Of a stretch of 64,000 bases of DNA, positions 1-7,893 are shown one piece after another (positions within the stretch are counted from its first letter, which is position 1; the number at the start of each line of letters is the position of its first letter). This DNA comes from Nguyenibacter vanlangensis. GTDB taxonomy: Bacteria > Pseudomonadota > Alphaproteobacteria > Acetobacterales > Acetobacteraceae. A program made the translations under genes and the position numbers. The stretch is from NCBI RefSeq assembly GCF_038719015.1, contig NZ_CP152276.1, positions 754,001 to 818,000 of the forward strand, written 5' to 3'. The notes beneath the pieces were generated by a model that was not told the DNA's origin, did not search any database, and saw nothing but the letters and a program-made list of their open reading frames with translations.

Positions 1-2
1 GT

Positions 3-1181
3 GGCGGCGACCATTCCGAGCTGGGGTCCGAGATCGCGCTGGGTGTCTGCCCCGAGATGGGCCTGTCCGGCGAGGAGACCGAGACGGTGTCGTGGCTGGT
101 GCTGCATCACCTGCTGCTGAGCCAGACCGCCTTCCAGCGCGATATCGACGACCCCAAGACGATCCTGGACCTGGCGGACACGATCCAGTCGCCCGAGCGG
201 CTGCGCCTGCTGCTGCTGCTGACGATCGTGGATATGCGCGCCGTCAGCCCGCGCGTGTGGAACGCCTGGAAGGCCACGCTGCTGCACGAACTGTATATGC
301 GGGTGGCCGAGGTGCTGGAAGGCGGGCTGGCGACGACCGAGCGCGACATCCGTGTCTCGCGCGCCAAGGAAGCCGTCGCCGCCATCCTGGAGGAGGACGG
401 CGCCAGCCGCGAGGAGACCGACCATTTCCTGGGGCTGGGCTATGGCAGCTATTGGCTGTCCTTCGACCAGGAGACCCATGCGCGCCATGCCCGGCTGATC
501 CGCGAATCCGAGGCGCGGGACGCGCTGCTGACGGTGGAGACGCAGCCCCTGCCGGCGCGCGGCGTCACCGAGGTCACGATCTATGCCGCCGACCATCCGG
601 GCCTGTTCTCGCACATCGCCGGGGCGCTGGCGATCGCGGGCGCGTCGATCGTCGATGCGCGGATCCATACGCTGATCAACGGCATGGCGCTGGATACGTT
701 CTGGATCCAGGATGGCGGCGGCGAGGCGTTCGAGGAGCCGCAGCAGCTTGCGCGGCTGTCCGCGCTGATCGAGCAGACCCTGTCGGGCCGGCTGGATATC
801 GGCAAGGAAATCGCCTGTGTCGGGCGCATGCGCTATGGGCGGCGGATGCGCGCGATCCACGTGCCGCCACGCGTGGTCATCGACAACCGCGCGTCGAACA
901 CCCATACGGTGATCGAGATCAACGGCCGCGACCGGCCGGGCCTGCTGCATGACGTCACCCGCGCCATCAGCGAGCATAAATTGCAGATCGCCTCGGCCCA
1001 TATCACGACCTATGGCGTGCGGGCGGTCGACGTGTTCTATGTCAAGGACCTGTTCGGCCTGAAGATCATGGACGAGAAGCGGCTGACCGAAATCCGCGAG
1101 GCGCTGCTGCAGGGCCTGCGCGAGGCCGAGGAAGCGGCGTCGGGCGAGGCCGGGCCGCCGCTGGAGACGCTGATCGCCTGA
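3..1181 (+). CDS. glnD: Bifunctional [protein-PII] uridylyltransferase/uridylyl-removing enzyme, C-terminal part
   Basis: This is the 3' portion of a nitrogen-sensing enzyme that uridylylates PII at low glutamine and deuridylylates it at high glutamine. The reading frame is open from the left edge, so the gene starts outside the window. About 392 residues are visible. The edge carries GGDHSELGSE, typical of the HD (uridylyl-removing) domain. Two ACT domains follow, at roughly nt 560-800 (EVTIYAADHPGLFSHIAGAL) and 905-1110 (IEINGRDRPGLLHDVTRAI); in this family they bind glutamine. The nucleotidyltransferase domain is missing because of the window edge, not through damage. The M32 peptidase gene follows 53 nt downstream on the same strand. 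Identification rests on domain order and the linker to the double ACT tail. Confidence 0.95.
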   Translation, partial: GGDHSELGSEIALGVCPEMGLSGEETETVSWLVLHHLLLSQTAFQRDIDDPKTILDLADTIQSPERLRLLLLLTIVDMRAVSPRVWNAWKATLLHELYMRVAEVLEGGLATTERDIRVSRAKEAVAAILEEDGASREETDHFLGLGYGSYWLSFDQETHARHARLIRESEARDALLTVETQPLPARGVTEVTIYAADHPGLFSHIAGALAIAGASIVDARIHTLINGMALDTFWIQDGGGEAFEEPQQLARLSALIEQTLSGRLDIGKEIACVGRMRYGRRMRAIHVPPRVVIDNRASNTHTVIEINGRDRPGLLHDVTRAISEHKLQIASAHITTYGVRAVDVFYVKDLFGLKIMDEKRLTEIREALLQGLREAEEAASGEAGPPLETLIA

Positions 1182-1234
1182 AGGTCGCCCCATCCGGCTC
1201 CGCCAGCCCATGGCGGCGCGCCAAGGAAGATGCC

Positions 1235-2770
1235 ATGCCCGACACTGCGCCCGACACTGCGCCCGACGACCCGTCCCTGACCGCCTATGGGCAGCTTGCG
1301 CAGCATTTCGCGCGCATCGGCCGCATCCGCAATGCGCTGGGCATCCTGGGCTGGGACAAGGACGTGATGATGCCCGCCGGCGCCGGCGACAGCCGGGCCG
1401 AGAGCATCGCGACGCTGAACGTGCTGTGCCACGAGATGCTGACCGACCCGGCGGTCGAGACCCTGCTGGAACAGGCGCACGCCCCCGCCGGGTCATGGGA
1501 AGCCGCGAACCTGGCCGAGATGCGCCGGGCCTATCTGCATGCGGCCTCGGTGCCGGCGGACCTGGTCGAGGCCACGTCGCGCGCGGCCTCGCGCTGCGAG
1601 ATGGCGTGGCGCGAGGCGCGGCGCGACAGCGATTTCGCCATGCTGCTGCCCTATCTGTCCGAGGTGCTGGACCGCACCCGCGAGCTGGCCCAGGCGAAGG
1701 GCGCGGCGCTGGGCCTGGCGCCGTACGACGCGCTGCTGGACCAGTACGATCCCGGCACGCGGCGCACGGACATCGACCCGGTCTTCGCCGAACTGCGCCG
1801 GGACCTGCCGGCGCTGATCGCCGATGCGCGGGCGCACCAGGCCGCCCTGCCCGCCTCCGCACTGCCGGCCGGCCCCTTTCCCATGCATCGTCAGGAAGCG
1901 GTGGGACGGCAGGTCATGCAGGCGCTGGGTTTCGACATGGCGCGGGGGCGGCTGGATGTCAGCATCCATCCGTTCTGCGGCGGCGCCGAGGACGATGTGC
2001 GCATCACCACCCGCTATGACGAGAACGACGTGCTGAACGCCCTGATGGGCGTGGTGCATGAAACGGGCCACGCGCTGTACGAGCAGGGCCTGCCGCCCGC
2101 CTGGCATACGCAGCCGGTCGGCCAGGCGCGCGGCATGAGCCTGCATGAAAGCCAGTCGCTGCTGATGGAGATGCAGGTCGCGCGGTCGCGCCCCTTCATC
2201 GACTGGCTGGCGCCGCTGCTGCGCAATGCGTTCGGCGGCGACGATTCGGACCCGGCCTGGTCGGCCGAGTCGCTGTACCATGCCGTGACCCGGGTGCGGC
2301 CAGGCTTCATCCGCGTGGACGCGGACGAAGTGACCTATCCCGCCCATGTGCTGGTCCGCTACCAGTTGGAAACCGCGCTGATCGACGGCAGCCTGGCGCT
2401 GCGCGACCTGCCGGAAGCGTTCAATGCCGGCATTTTCAACCTGCTGGGCCTGACGGTACCGAACGATCGGCTGGGCTGCCTGCAGGACATCCACTGGCCG
2501 TCTGGCGCGTGGGGATATTTCCCGACCTATACGATGGGGGCGATCCTGGCCGCGCAACTGCGCCAGGCGGCGTTCGATGCCGATCCGGCGATCGGGGCCG
2601 GCATCGCCCGGGGCGATTTCGCCCCGCTGCTGGACTGGCTGCGCACCCATGTCCACAGCCAGGCCAGCCGGCTGTCCACGCCCGAGATCATCCGCGCGGC
2701 CACCGGGGCGGCGCCGTCGACCGCTTCCTATCGCGCGCATCTGCGCCGGCGCTATTGCGGCGCGGCCTGA
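1235..2770 (+). CDS. Carboxypeptidase Taq (M32) family metallocarboxypeptidase
   Basis: This is a predicted zinc carboxypeptidase of the M32 family, cytosolic (no signal peptide seen), 511 residues, the usual family size. The HExxH motif reads HETGH at residues 275-279 (VVHETGHALYEQ), and the conserved context DENDVLNALMGVVHETGHA matches the family. The start ATG at 1235 has AAGGAAGA just upstream. The first codons contain a perfect 12-bp tandem duplication, giving PDTAPDTAPDDP at the N-terminus. A start 25 nt further up would be out of frame. It may be co-transcribed with glnD. The substrate is not predictable beyond C-terminal residue removal from peptides. Confidence 0.9.
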   Translation: MPDTAPDTAPDDPSLTAYGQLAQHFARIGRIRNALGILGWDKDVMMPAGAGDSRAESIATLNVLCHEMLTDPAVETLLEQAHAPAGSWEAANLAEMRRAYLHAASVPADLVEATSRAASRCEMAWREARRDSDFAMLLPYLSEVLDRTRELAQAKGAALGLAPYDALLDQYDPGTRRTDIDPVFAELRRDLPALIADARAHQAALPASALPAGPFPMHRQEAVGRQVMQALGFDMARGRLDVSIHPFCGGAEDDVRITTRYDENDVLNALMGVVHETGHALYEQGLPPAWHTQPVGQARGMSLHESQSLLMEMQVARSRPFIDWLAPLLRNAFGGDDSDPAWSAESLYHAVTRVRPGFIRVDADEVTYPAHVLVRYQLETALIDGSLALRDLPEAFNAGIFNLLGLTVPNDRLGCLQDIHWPSGAWGYFPTYTMGAILAAQLRQAAFDADPAIGAGIARGDFAPLLDWLRTHVHSQASRLSTPEIIRAATGAAPSTASYRAHLRRRYCGAA

Positions 2771-2845
2771 AACGGGACGCGCTGCAAACAGGAAGGGCCG
2801 CCATACGAATCCGGGCGGTTGCCATCGGCGGCCGATCGTGGCGAC

Positions 2846-4012
2846 ATGCCGCCGATGGCACGTTTCCTTCCGATCCCGCGCCCGGCCGGCCCGCGCCTGG
2901 CCGCCGGCGCGCTGACCCTTCTTCTCTCCTGCGGGGCCCCGGCGGCCTGGGCCGCCAAGCCCGCGCCGCCGCTCGACCCGTCCGCGCCGCTGGTGCCGGT
3001 CGCTCAAAGCGACGGGCGGGTGTGGAACGCGGTGGTCGTGCTGCCGGATGGACGCATGGTCCTGGATTATCCCGCCTGGGCGGGCGGCACGGGCCCGTCG
3101 CTGACCGTGCGCGACGCGGACGGCACGCAGCGCCCCTACCCGGACGCCGGATGGCACGACGCAACGCGCGATCCGGCGCGACGCTTCATCTCGGTCGAGG
3201 GACTGCATCTGACCGGCGATGGGGCGCTGTGGGTGGTGGATAGCGGCATCGGCGCGGATGGGCGCGCCGTGCCGGGCGGCGCCAAGCTGGCGCGGATCGA
3301 CACCACGGACGGCACGGTGACGCGCATCGTGCCGATCGACCCGGCCGTGCTGCGGCCAGGCAGCCATCCGGCGGGCGTGCGCATCGCCCGCGGCCATGGC
3401 TTCGTCGGCGATTCGGGCGTCGCCGGGCTGATCGTGATCGACCTTGGCGACGGGCCGGGCCATGGCGGGCAGCGCCGCCTGCTGGATCATCACCCGTCCT
3501 TGACGGCGCAGCGGCCGATCATGACCGGCGGACGCGTGCTGCGGGGGGCGAACGGCCATGTCGCGGCCGTGAACGTGAACCATCTGGAAGTCAGCCCCGA
3601 CGGTCAGTGGCTGTATTACCAGCCTCTGTGCGGGCCGCTCTACCGGATCGGCACCGACCTGCTGACCGATACCAGCGTCACCGGGGTCGAACTGGATGAC
3701 GGAGCGACGCTTTGGTACAACACGCCGCCACTGGGCGGGATGACGGTGGACCGCGATGGCACGCTGTATTTCGACGACGTGTCCACCGGCAGCATTTTCC
3801 GCTTCACCGCCGGGCGGATCTATCAGCGGATCGTCGTCGACCCGCGCCTGCGCTGGCCGGCCGAGCCTTATGTTACCCCGGGGGGCCAGCTTTATGTCCC
3901 CGTGGCCCAACTGGACCGCACGCCGCGATTCGATGGCGGGCGGGCCGAAGTACGATGGCCGCTGGACCTGTATCGCGTCGATGTCGGGGCGCTGCCGCCG
4001 CCGAAATACTGA
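2846..4012 (+). CDS. Secreted major royal jelly / yellow-family protein
   Basis: A 388-residue protein with an N-terminal signal-like stretch (RLAAGALTLLLSCGAPAAWA, then KPAP), so probably exported. The mature part resembles the bacterial branch of the royal-jelly/yellow beta-propeller family: an early VWNAVVVLPDGRMVL blade, then SVEGLHLTGDGALWVVDSGI, LIVIDLGDG, NHLEVSPDGQWLYYQPLCG and LGGMTVDRDGTLYF blades. The biochemical role is unknown; relatives are treated as SMP-30-like propellers. A TTG start at 2819 is possible in frame, but ATG 2846 or ATG 2855 places the hydrophobic segment more naturally. No strong ribosome site distinguishes them. A pair of strong hairpins (4084-4124) lies 70 nt after the stop. 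Confidence 0.7.
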   Translation: MPPMARFLPIPRPAGPRLAAGALTLLLSCGAPAAWAAKPAPPLDPSAPLVPVAQSDGRVWNAVVVLPDGRMVLDYPAWAGGTGPSLTVRDADGTQRPYPDAGWHDATRDPARRFISVEGLHLTGDGALWVVDSGIGADGRAVPGGAKLARIDTTDGTVTRIVPIDPAVLRPGSHPAGVRIARGHGFVGDSGVAGLIVIDLGDGPGHGGQRRLLDHHPSLTAQRPIMTGGRVLRGANGHVAAVNVNHLEVSPDGQWLYYQPLCGPLYRIGTDLLTDTSVTGVELDDGATLWYNTPPLGGMTVDRDGTLYFDDVSTGSIFRFTAGRIYQRIVVDPRLRWPAEPYVTPGGQLYVPVAQLDRTPRFDGGRAEVRWPLDLYRVDVGALPPPKY

Positions 4013-4083
4013 ACCGCGCGGTTCCACGCGGGGTGAATTCATATCCATGGGCAAAATGGCTGACCGTCCTGCGGTCTCGTTTT

Positions 4084-4124
4084 CGGGGCTTTGCCCCGAG
4101 CCCCACCAAAGGCGTTGCCTTTGG
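4084..4124. repeat. Double-hairpin REP-like element / possible terminator
   Basis: Two adjacent perfect inverted repeats: CGGGGC-ttt-GCCCCG at 4084-4098 and CCAAAGGC-gtt-GCCTTTGG at 4106-4124, separated by 7 nt. Such paired hairpins resemble extragenic palindromes found downstream of genes in Acetobacteraceae (from memory, not searched). It could end transcription of the yellow-family gene, though no T-tract follows. It is the only copy in this window. Confidence 0.6.
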
Positions 4125-4279
4125 AAACCGATTATTTATCAAAGATATGGGGCAAGGAGGCTGCGCCCTCTCGTGGGTTGAAGGCAGCCAGGCGCCCCCA
4201 TAAACGCGAATTCAAGCGACCTGCGAGCCCGACTCGTTGCGGTTTTGAGACATGTTAGTGAGTGGCTGGCCTCGGGGTT
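4125..4279. other. Lower-GC intergenic stretch, no gene recognised
   Basis: The 155 nt between the double hairpin and the kinase gene hold only short open frames in mixed-composition DNA. I see no promoter or RNA gene that I can defend. Together with the kinase gene and its upstream DNA, this forms a block visibly poorer in G+C than its surroundings. Confidence 0.5.
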
Positions 4280-4840
4280 TCATCTTCCAGAGCGCCATCT
4301 CCGTTCCGCCTCCATTACGATTAAATCGACGCAGTTGCCTGTCGATGCCGATGTCGTATCCACAACCATGTCATACTCAATCCCTGCGTGAACGCTTTCC
4401 GCCTGTAGACGCGCCATCCCTTTTTGCCGGTCGCCCCGCGCAAGCTCGCGCTGTTCCGCAACATTTGGAAGGCACATCACCCCGACCCACAAGATGTCCG
4501 AGCCACAGAGGTTTTCTTTCCACCGTTGTTGGGCTGTCGGACCGCTGATGAATACGTCCTCCAGAATCAGGCCGACTTGGCGCTCAGCGACAGCTTGGAG
4601 GCCGCACATCCACGCCTGCTCGTATGCCCGGAAAGCCCCGCCGACATCGACTTTTCCTGAAGGAGAAATCGTCAGTCCATCGCCATCGTTAAGATCGCGG
4701 TATGGCATCGCCTGTATGAGGTCGTCGATCCCGAAAGATAGCCACCTACCCTTCAAGCGTTCTTTCAGCAGGCGAGCGATGGAAGACTTTCCCGAACTCG
4801 AGCCTCCATTTAAAACTATGGCCCTAGATTGTGCGCTCAA
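4280..4840 (-). CDS. Chloramphenicol phosphotransferase-like P-loop kinase
   Basis: A 186-residue small-molecule kinase of the CPT family. The Walker A motif is NGGSSSGKSS near residue 10, followed by the family hallmark WLSFGIDDLIQAMPYR and a lid-like region (GLILEDVFISG). CPT phosphorylates the primary hydroxyl of chloramphenicol; many homologues have no proven drug substrate, so the name describes the family and not a demonstrated resistance. The start chosen is TTG 4840, because GGAG lies 7 nt upstream and because it gives the family's usual short N-terminus; an upstream TTG at 4876 would add 12 basic residues. Codon use and base composition are less GC-rich than in neighbours, and the gene sits alone between plus-strand housekeeping genes, which suggests horizontal acquisition. 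Confidence 0.75.
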   Translation of the reverse strand: MSAQSRAIVLNGGSSSGKSSIARLLKERLKGRWLSFGIDDLIQAMPYRDLNDGDGLTISPSGKVDVGGAFRAYEQAWMCGLQAVAERQVGLILEDVFISGPTAQQRWKENLCGSDILWVGVMCLPNVAEQRELARGDRQKGMARLQAESVHAGIEYDMVVDTTSASTGNCVDLIVMEAERRWRSGR

Positions 4841-5166
4841 CTTTCGTCTCCGTCGATTCAGTCGCTCAGCACGCAAAGCGGATTAGAGAGATCTTTAGTC
4901 AATCGAGCCCCATTTCCCACGTTCGTGGAAAGCCCCAAAATACCACCTGTAAACGGGACTCCGTCCGCGATGTCTTAAATGGCCATGAATGCTCCTCCAG
5001 TGCTGACGTAGTCTCGCCAGACGCACGGAGAGTTCCGCGCCCCTCAACTCGGGCCAGGTCCCGCGGCCGATCCGTTCGCAAGACCCGCCATCGCCCCGAT
5101 GCGATAGCCGCGCGGGGGTAAACGCGCCCCCTTCGCGGCGGGTCGGCTTGGCGGTATGATCGCGTC
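4841..5166. other. Intergenic region upstream of thrC and the CPT-like gene
   Basis: A divergent intergenic stretch of 326 nt. The left part (to about 5030) has the lower GC of the kinase islet; the right part returns to typical composition. Open frames here look like chance. The right end carries the probable thrC promoter (5132-5160). I saw no tRNA, riboswitch or mobile-element end. Confidence 0.5.
5132..5160 (+). promoter_or_regulatory. Probable thrC promoter, possibly leaderless
   Basis: A -10-like TATGAT at 5155-5160 sits 17 nt from a weak -35-like TTCGCG at 5132-5137. The thrC ATG begins at 5167, only 6 nt after the -10, and no Shine-Dalgarno sequence is visible. Transcription would start at or next to the A of the start codon, giving a leaderless mRNA. 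This is inference from spacing. Confidence 0.45.
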
Positions 5167-6564
5167 ATGCGTTACGTCTCTACCCGGGGTCAGGCCCCTG
5201 TCCGCGATTTTTCCGAGGTCCTGCTGGCCGGCCTTGCCGAGGATGGCGGGCTGTATCTGCCCGAGACCTGGCCTGTCCTGAGCGCCGATGACTGGCGCGC
5301 GCTGCGCGGCCTGTCCTATCCCGAACTGGCGGCGCGGATCATCGGGCCCTTCGCCGCCGGCAGCATCGCCCCCGAGACGTTGCGGCGCCTGTGCCATGAG
5401 GCCTATGCCGGGTTCGACCATGCGGCGATCGTGCCGCTGGTGCAGGTGGAAGACGGGCTGTTCGTCCAGGAACTGTTCCACGGGCCGACCCTGGCCTTCA
5501 AGGACATGGCGATGCAGTTGCTGGGCCGGCTGTTCGACCATGTGCTGGCCGAACGGGACGCGCACGTGACCATCGTGGGCGCGACCTCGGGCGATACCGG
5601 GTCGGCGGCGATCGAGGCGTGCCGGGGCCGTACCCGGGTCAAGACCGTCATCCTGCATCCCGAGGGCCGCACCTCGGACGTGCAGCGGCGGCAGATGACC
5701 ACCGTGCTGGAACCCAACGTGACCAATCTGGCGGTGCAGGGTACGTTCGACGACTGCCAGGACCTGGTGAAGGGGATGTTCGCCGACGCCCCCTTCCGGC
5801 AGGAGATGCGCCTGTCGGCGGTCAATTCCATCAACTGGGCCCGCATCGCGGCGCAGGTCCCGTACTATGTTTATGCCGCGCTGGCCCTGGGCGCACCGGA
5901 CCGCGCGGTCGCCTTTGCCGTGCCGACCGGCAATTTCGGCAACATCCTGGCCGCCTGGGCGGCGCGGCGCATGGGGCTGCCGGTGCGGGCGCTGTGCGTG
6001 GGGTCGAACCGCAACGACATCCTGACCCGCTTCCTGCGCGGCAACGACATGAGCGTGCAGGGCGTGGTCCCCAGCCTGTCGCCGTCGATGGACATCCAGG
6101 TTTCGTCGAATTTCGAGCGGCTGCTGTTCGAGCTGCTGGACCGGGACGCCGCGTCCTGCGCACGGATCATGACCGATTTCCGCCGCACCGGCCGCATGGC
6201 GGTGCCCGACGCGACCTGGCGGCGGGCCGCCGAGCTGTTCCATGCCCTGGCCCTTGACGACGAGGCCACGAAGACCGAAATCCGCAAGCTGTATGCGCAA
6301 AGCGGCTACCTGGCCGACCCGCACAGCGCCATCGGGATCGCCGCCGGGCGGATGTTCCGCGAACCGGGCATTCCGATGGTGGCGATGGCGACCGCCCACC
6401 CGGCCAAGTTTCCCGACGCGATGGAGGCCGCCATCGGGATTCGCCCCGCCCTGCCGCCGCGGCTGGCGGATCTATTCGACCGGCCCGAACGTTACGAGGT
6501 GGTGGCCGCCCGGCTGGACGCGGTCGAAGACCGGGTGCGGGCCGCGGTGCTGAAGAACGCCTGA
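5167..6564 (+). CDS. thrC: Threonine synthase
   Basis: PLP-dependent enzyme converting O-phospho-L-homoserine to threonine, the last step of threonine synthesis. It has 465 residues, as expected for the longer bacterial/fungal type. The N-terminus MRYVSTRGQAPVRDFSEVLL and the segment ELFHGPTLAFKDMAMQLLG are diagnostic; the lysine in AFKD is the expected PLP-binding residue. Phosphate-binding and active-site motifs TIVGATSGDTGSAAIEA and AVPTGNFGNILAAW follow. ATG 5167 is the only sensible start. The M16 protease gene follows 63 nt downstream, a pairing seen in many alphaproteobacteria, so the two may be co-transcribed. Confidence 0.97.
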   Translation: MRYVSTRGQAPVRDFSEVLLAGLAEDGGLYLPETWPVLSADDWRALRGLSYPELAARIIGPFAAGSIAPETLRRLCHEAYAGFDHAAIVPLVQVEDGLFVQELFHGPTLAFKDMAMQLLGRLFDHVLAERDAHVTIVGATSGDTGSAAIEACRGRTRVKTVILHPEGRTSDVQRRQMTTVLEPNVTNLAVQGTFDDCQDLVKGMFADAPFRQEMRLSAVNSINWARIAAQVPYYVYAALALGAPDRAVAFAVPTGNFGNILAAWAARRMGLPVRALCVGSNRNDILTRFLRGNDMSVQGVVPSLSPSMDIQVSSNFERLLFELLDRDAASCARIMTDFRRTGRMAVPDATWRRAAELFHALALDDEATKTEIRKLYAQSGYLADPHSAIGIAAGRMFREPGIPMVAMATAHPAKFPDAMEAAIGIRPALPPRLADLFDRPERYEVVAARLDAVEDRVRAAVLKNA

Positions 6565-6627
6565 GCGATTTTTTTTCCATGACCCGGACGTCCGGCCCCG
6601 CCGGCCGGACCGTCACGCAGGACCCTG

Positions 6628-7893
6628 ATGACAGAGCAGATCAACGTCACCCGCCTCCCTTCCGGCCTGACGGTCGTTACCGAACATATGGAACGCGTGG
6701 AGACCGTATCCTTCGGCGCCTATGTGGCCGCCGGTACGTGCCATGAGCACGCCGCGGAGAACGGCGTCTCGCACTTCCTGGAGCATATGGCCTTCAAGGG
6801 GACGGACAGCCGCAGCGCCGCCGGGATCGCCGAGGAGATCGAGAATGTGGGCGGGCACATCAACGCCTATACCGCGCGCGAGCACACGGCCTATTACGTC
6901 AAGCTGCTGAAGGAAGACCTGAAGCTGGGGGTCGACATCATCGGCGATATCCTGACCCACAGCACCTTCGCCCCCGACGAGGTCGAGCGCGAGCGCGGGG
7001 TCATCCTGCAGGAGATCGGCCAGGCGAACGACACGCCCGACGACATCATCTTCGACCATTTCCAGGAAACCGCGTTTCCCGGCCAGCCGATGGGCCGCCC
7101 GACCCTGGGCACCGAGCCCCTGATCCGCGAGATGAGCCGCGAGACGCTGATGCGCTATATGCGCACCCATTACACCACCGCGAACACGGTGATCGCGGCA
7201 GCGGGCAACTTGGCGCATGACGACGTGGTGGCGCTGGTCCAGCGGCATTTCGCCGACCTGCCGGCGCAGGCGGGTTCGGCCTCGTTCGAATCCCGCTATC
7301 TGGGCGGGGAGTTCCGCAAGGAGAAGGACCTGGACCAGGCCCATGTGGTGCTGGGCTTTCCGTCCGTCGGCTATGGCGATCCGGATTATTATCCGGTCCT
7401 GCTGCTGTCGACCCTGCTGGGGGGTGGCATGTCGTCGCGCCTGTTCCAGGAGATCCGCGAGAAGCGGGGGCTGGTCTATTCGGTCTATTCGTTCAACGCG
7501 CCGTTCCGCGACGGCGGGCTGTTCGGGATCTATGCCGGCACAGGTGGCGACCAGATCGAGGAACTGGTCCCCGTGACCCTGGAGGAACTGCGCAAGGTGC
7601 AGACCCGCATCGGCCAGGATGAGCTGAACCGGGCGCGGGCGCAGTTGAAGTCCTCGCTGCTGATGTCGCTGGAAAGCACCGGCAGCCGCTGCGAGCAACT
7701 GGCCCGGCAATTGCAGATATTCGGCCGGCTGATCCCGACCGCCGAGACCGTGGCGCGGATCGACGCGGTGGGCATCGGCGACGTGCAGCGCGTGGCCGCG
7801 CGGCTGTTCCGTGGCCGACCGACCCTGGCGTCGCTGGGGCCGGTAAGCCAGATGCCGGACGTCGCCGCCATCGCCGAGGCGCTTGCGGCATGA
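6628..7893 (+). CDS. M16 (pitrilysin/MPP-like) family zinc peptidase
   Basis: A 421-residue member of the insulinase/mitochondrial-processing-peptidase-beta family. The inverted zinc motif HxxEH is present as HFLEH at residues 49-53, and the distal glutamate region (ERERGVILQEIGQ) is intact, so it should be an active peptidase. The C-terminal half keeps the family's LGGGMSSRLFQEIREKRGL segment. No signal peptide is seen. It is followed by pmbA with a 4-nt ATGA overlap, indicating translational coupling. Its natural substrate in alphaproteobacteria is not established. Confidence 0.92.
   Translation: MTEQINVTRLPSGLTVVTEHMERVETVSFGAYVAAGTCHEHAAENGVSHFLEHMAFKGTDSRSAAGIAEEIENVGGHINAYTAREHTAYYVKLLKEDLKLGVDIIGDILTHSTFAPDEVERERGVILQEIGQANDTPDDIIFDHFQETAFPGQPMGRPTLGTEPLIREMSRETLMRYMRTHYTTANTVIAAAGNLAHDDVVALVQRHFADLPAQAGSASFESRYLGGEFRKEKDLDQAHVVLGFPSVGYGDPDYYPVLLLSTLLGGGMSSRLFQEIREKRGLVYSVYSFNAPFRDGGLFGIYAGTGGDQIEELVPVTLEELRKVQTRIGQDELNRARAQLKSSLLMSLESTGSRCEQLARQLQIFGRLIPTAETVARIDAVGIGDVQRVAARLFRGRPTLASLGPVSQMPDVAAIAEALAA

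Noticed and set aside
1493..4054. An 853-codon minus-strand open frame
   Set aside because: Antisense of the M32 peptidase and yellow-family genes; no family motifs and arginine/glycine-rich composition.
4280..4840. Calling the CPT-like gene a proven chloramphenicol resistance gene
   Set aside because: Only family motifs are seen; many homologues have other or unknown substrates.
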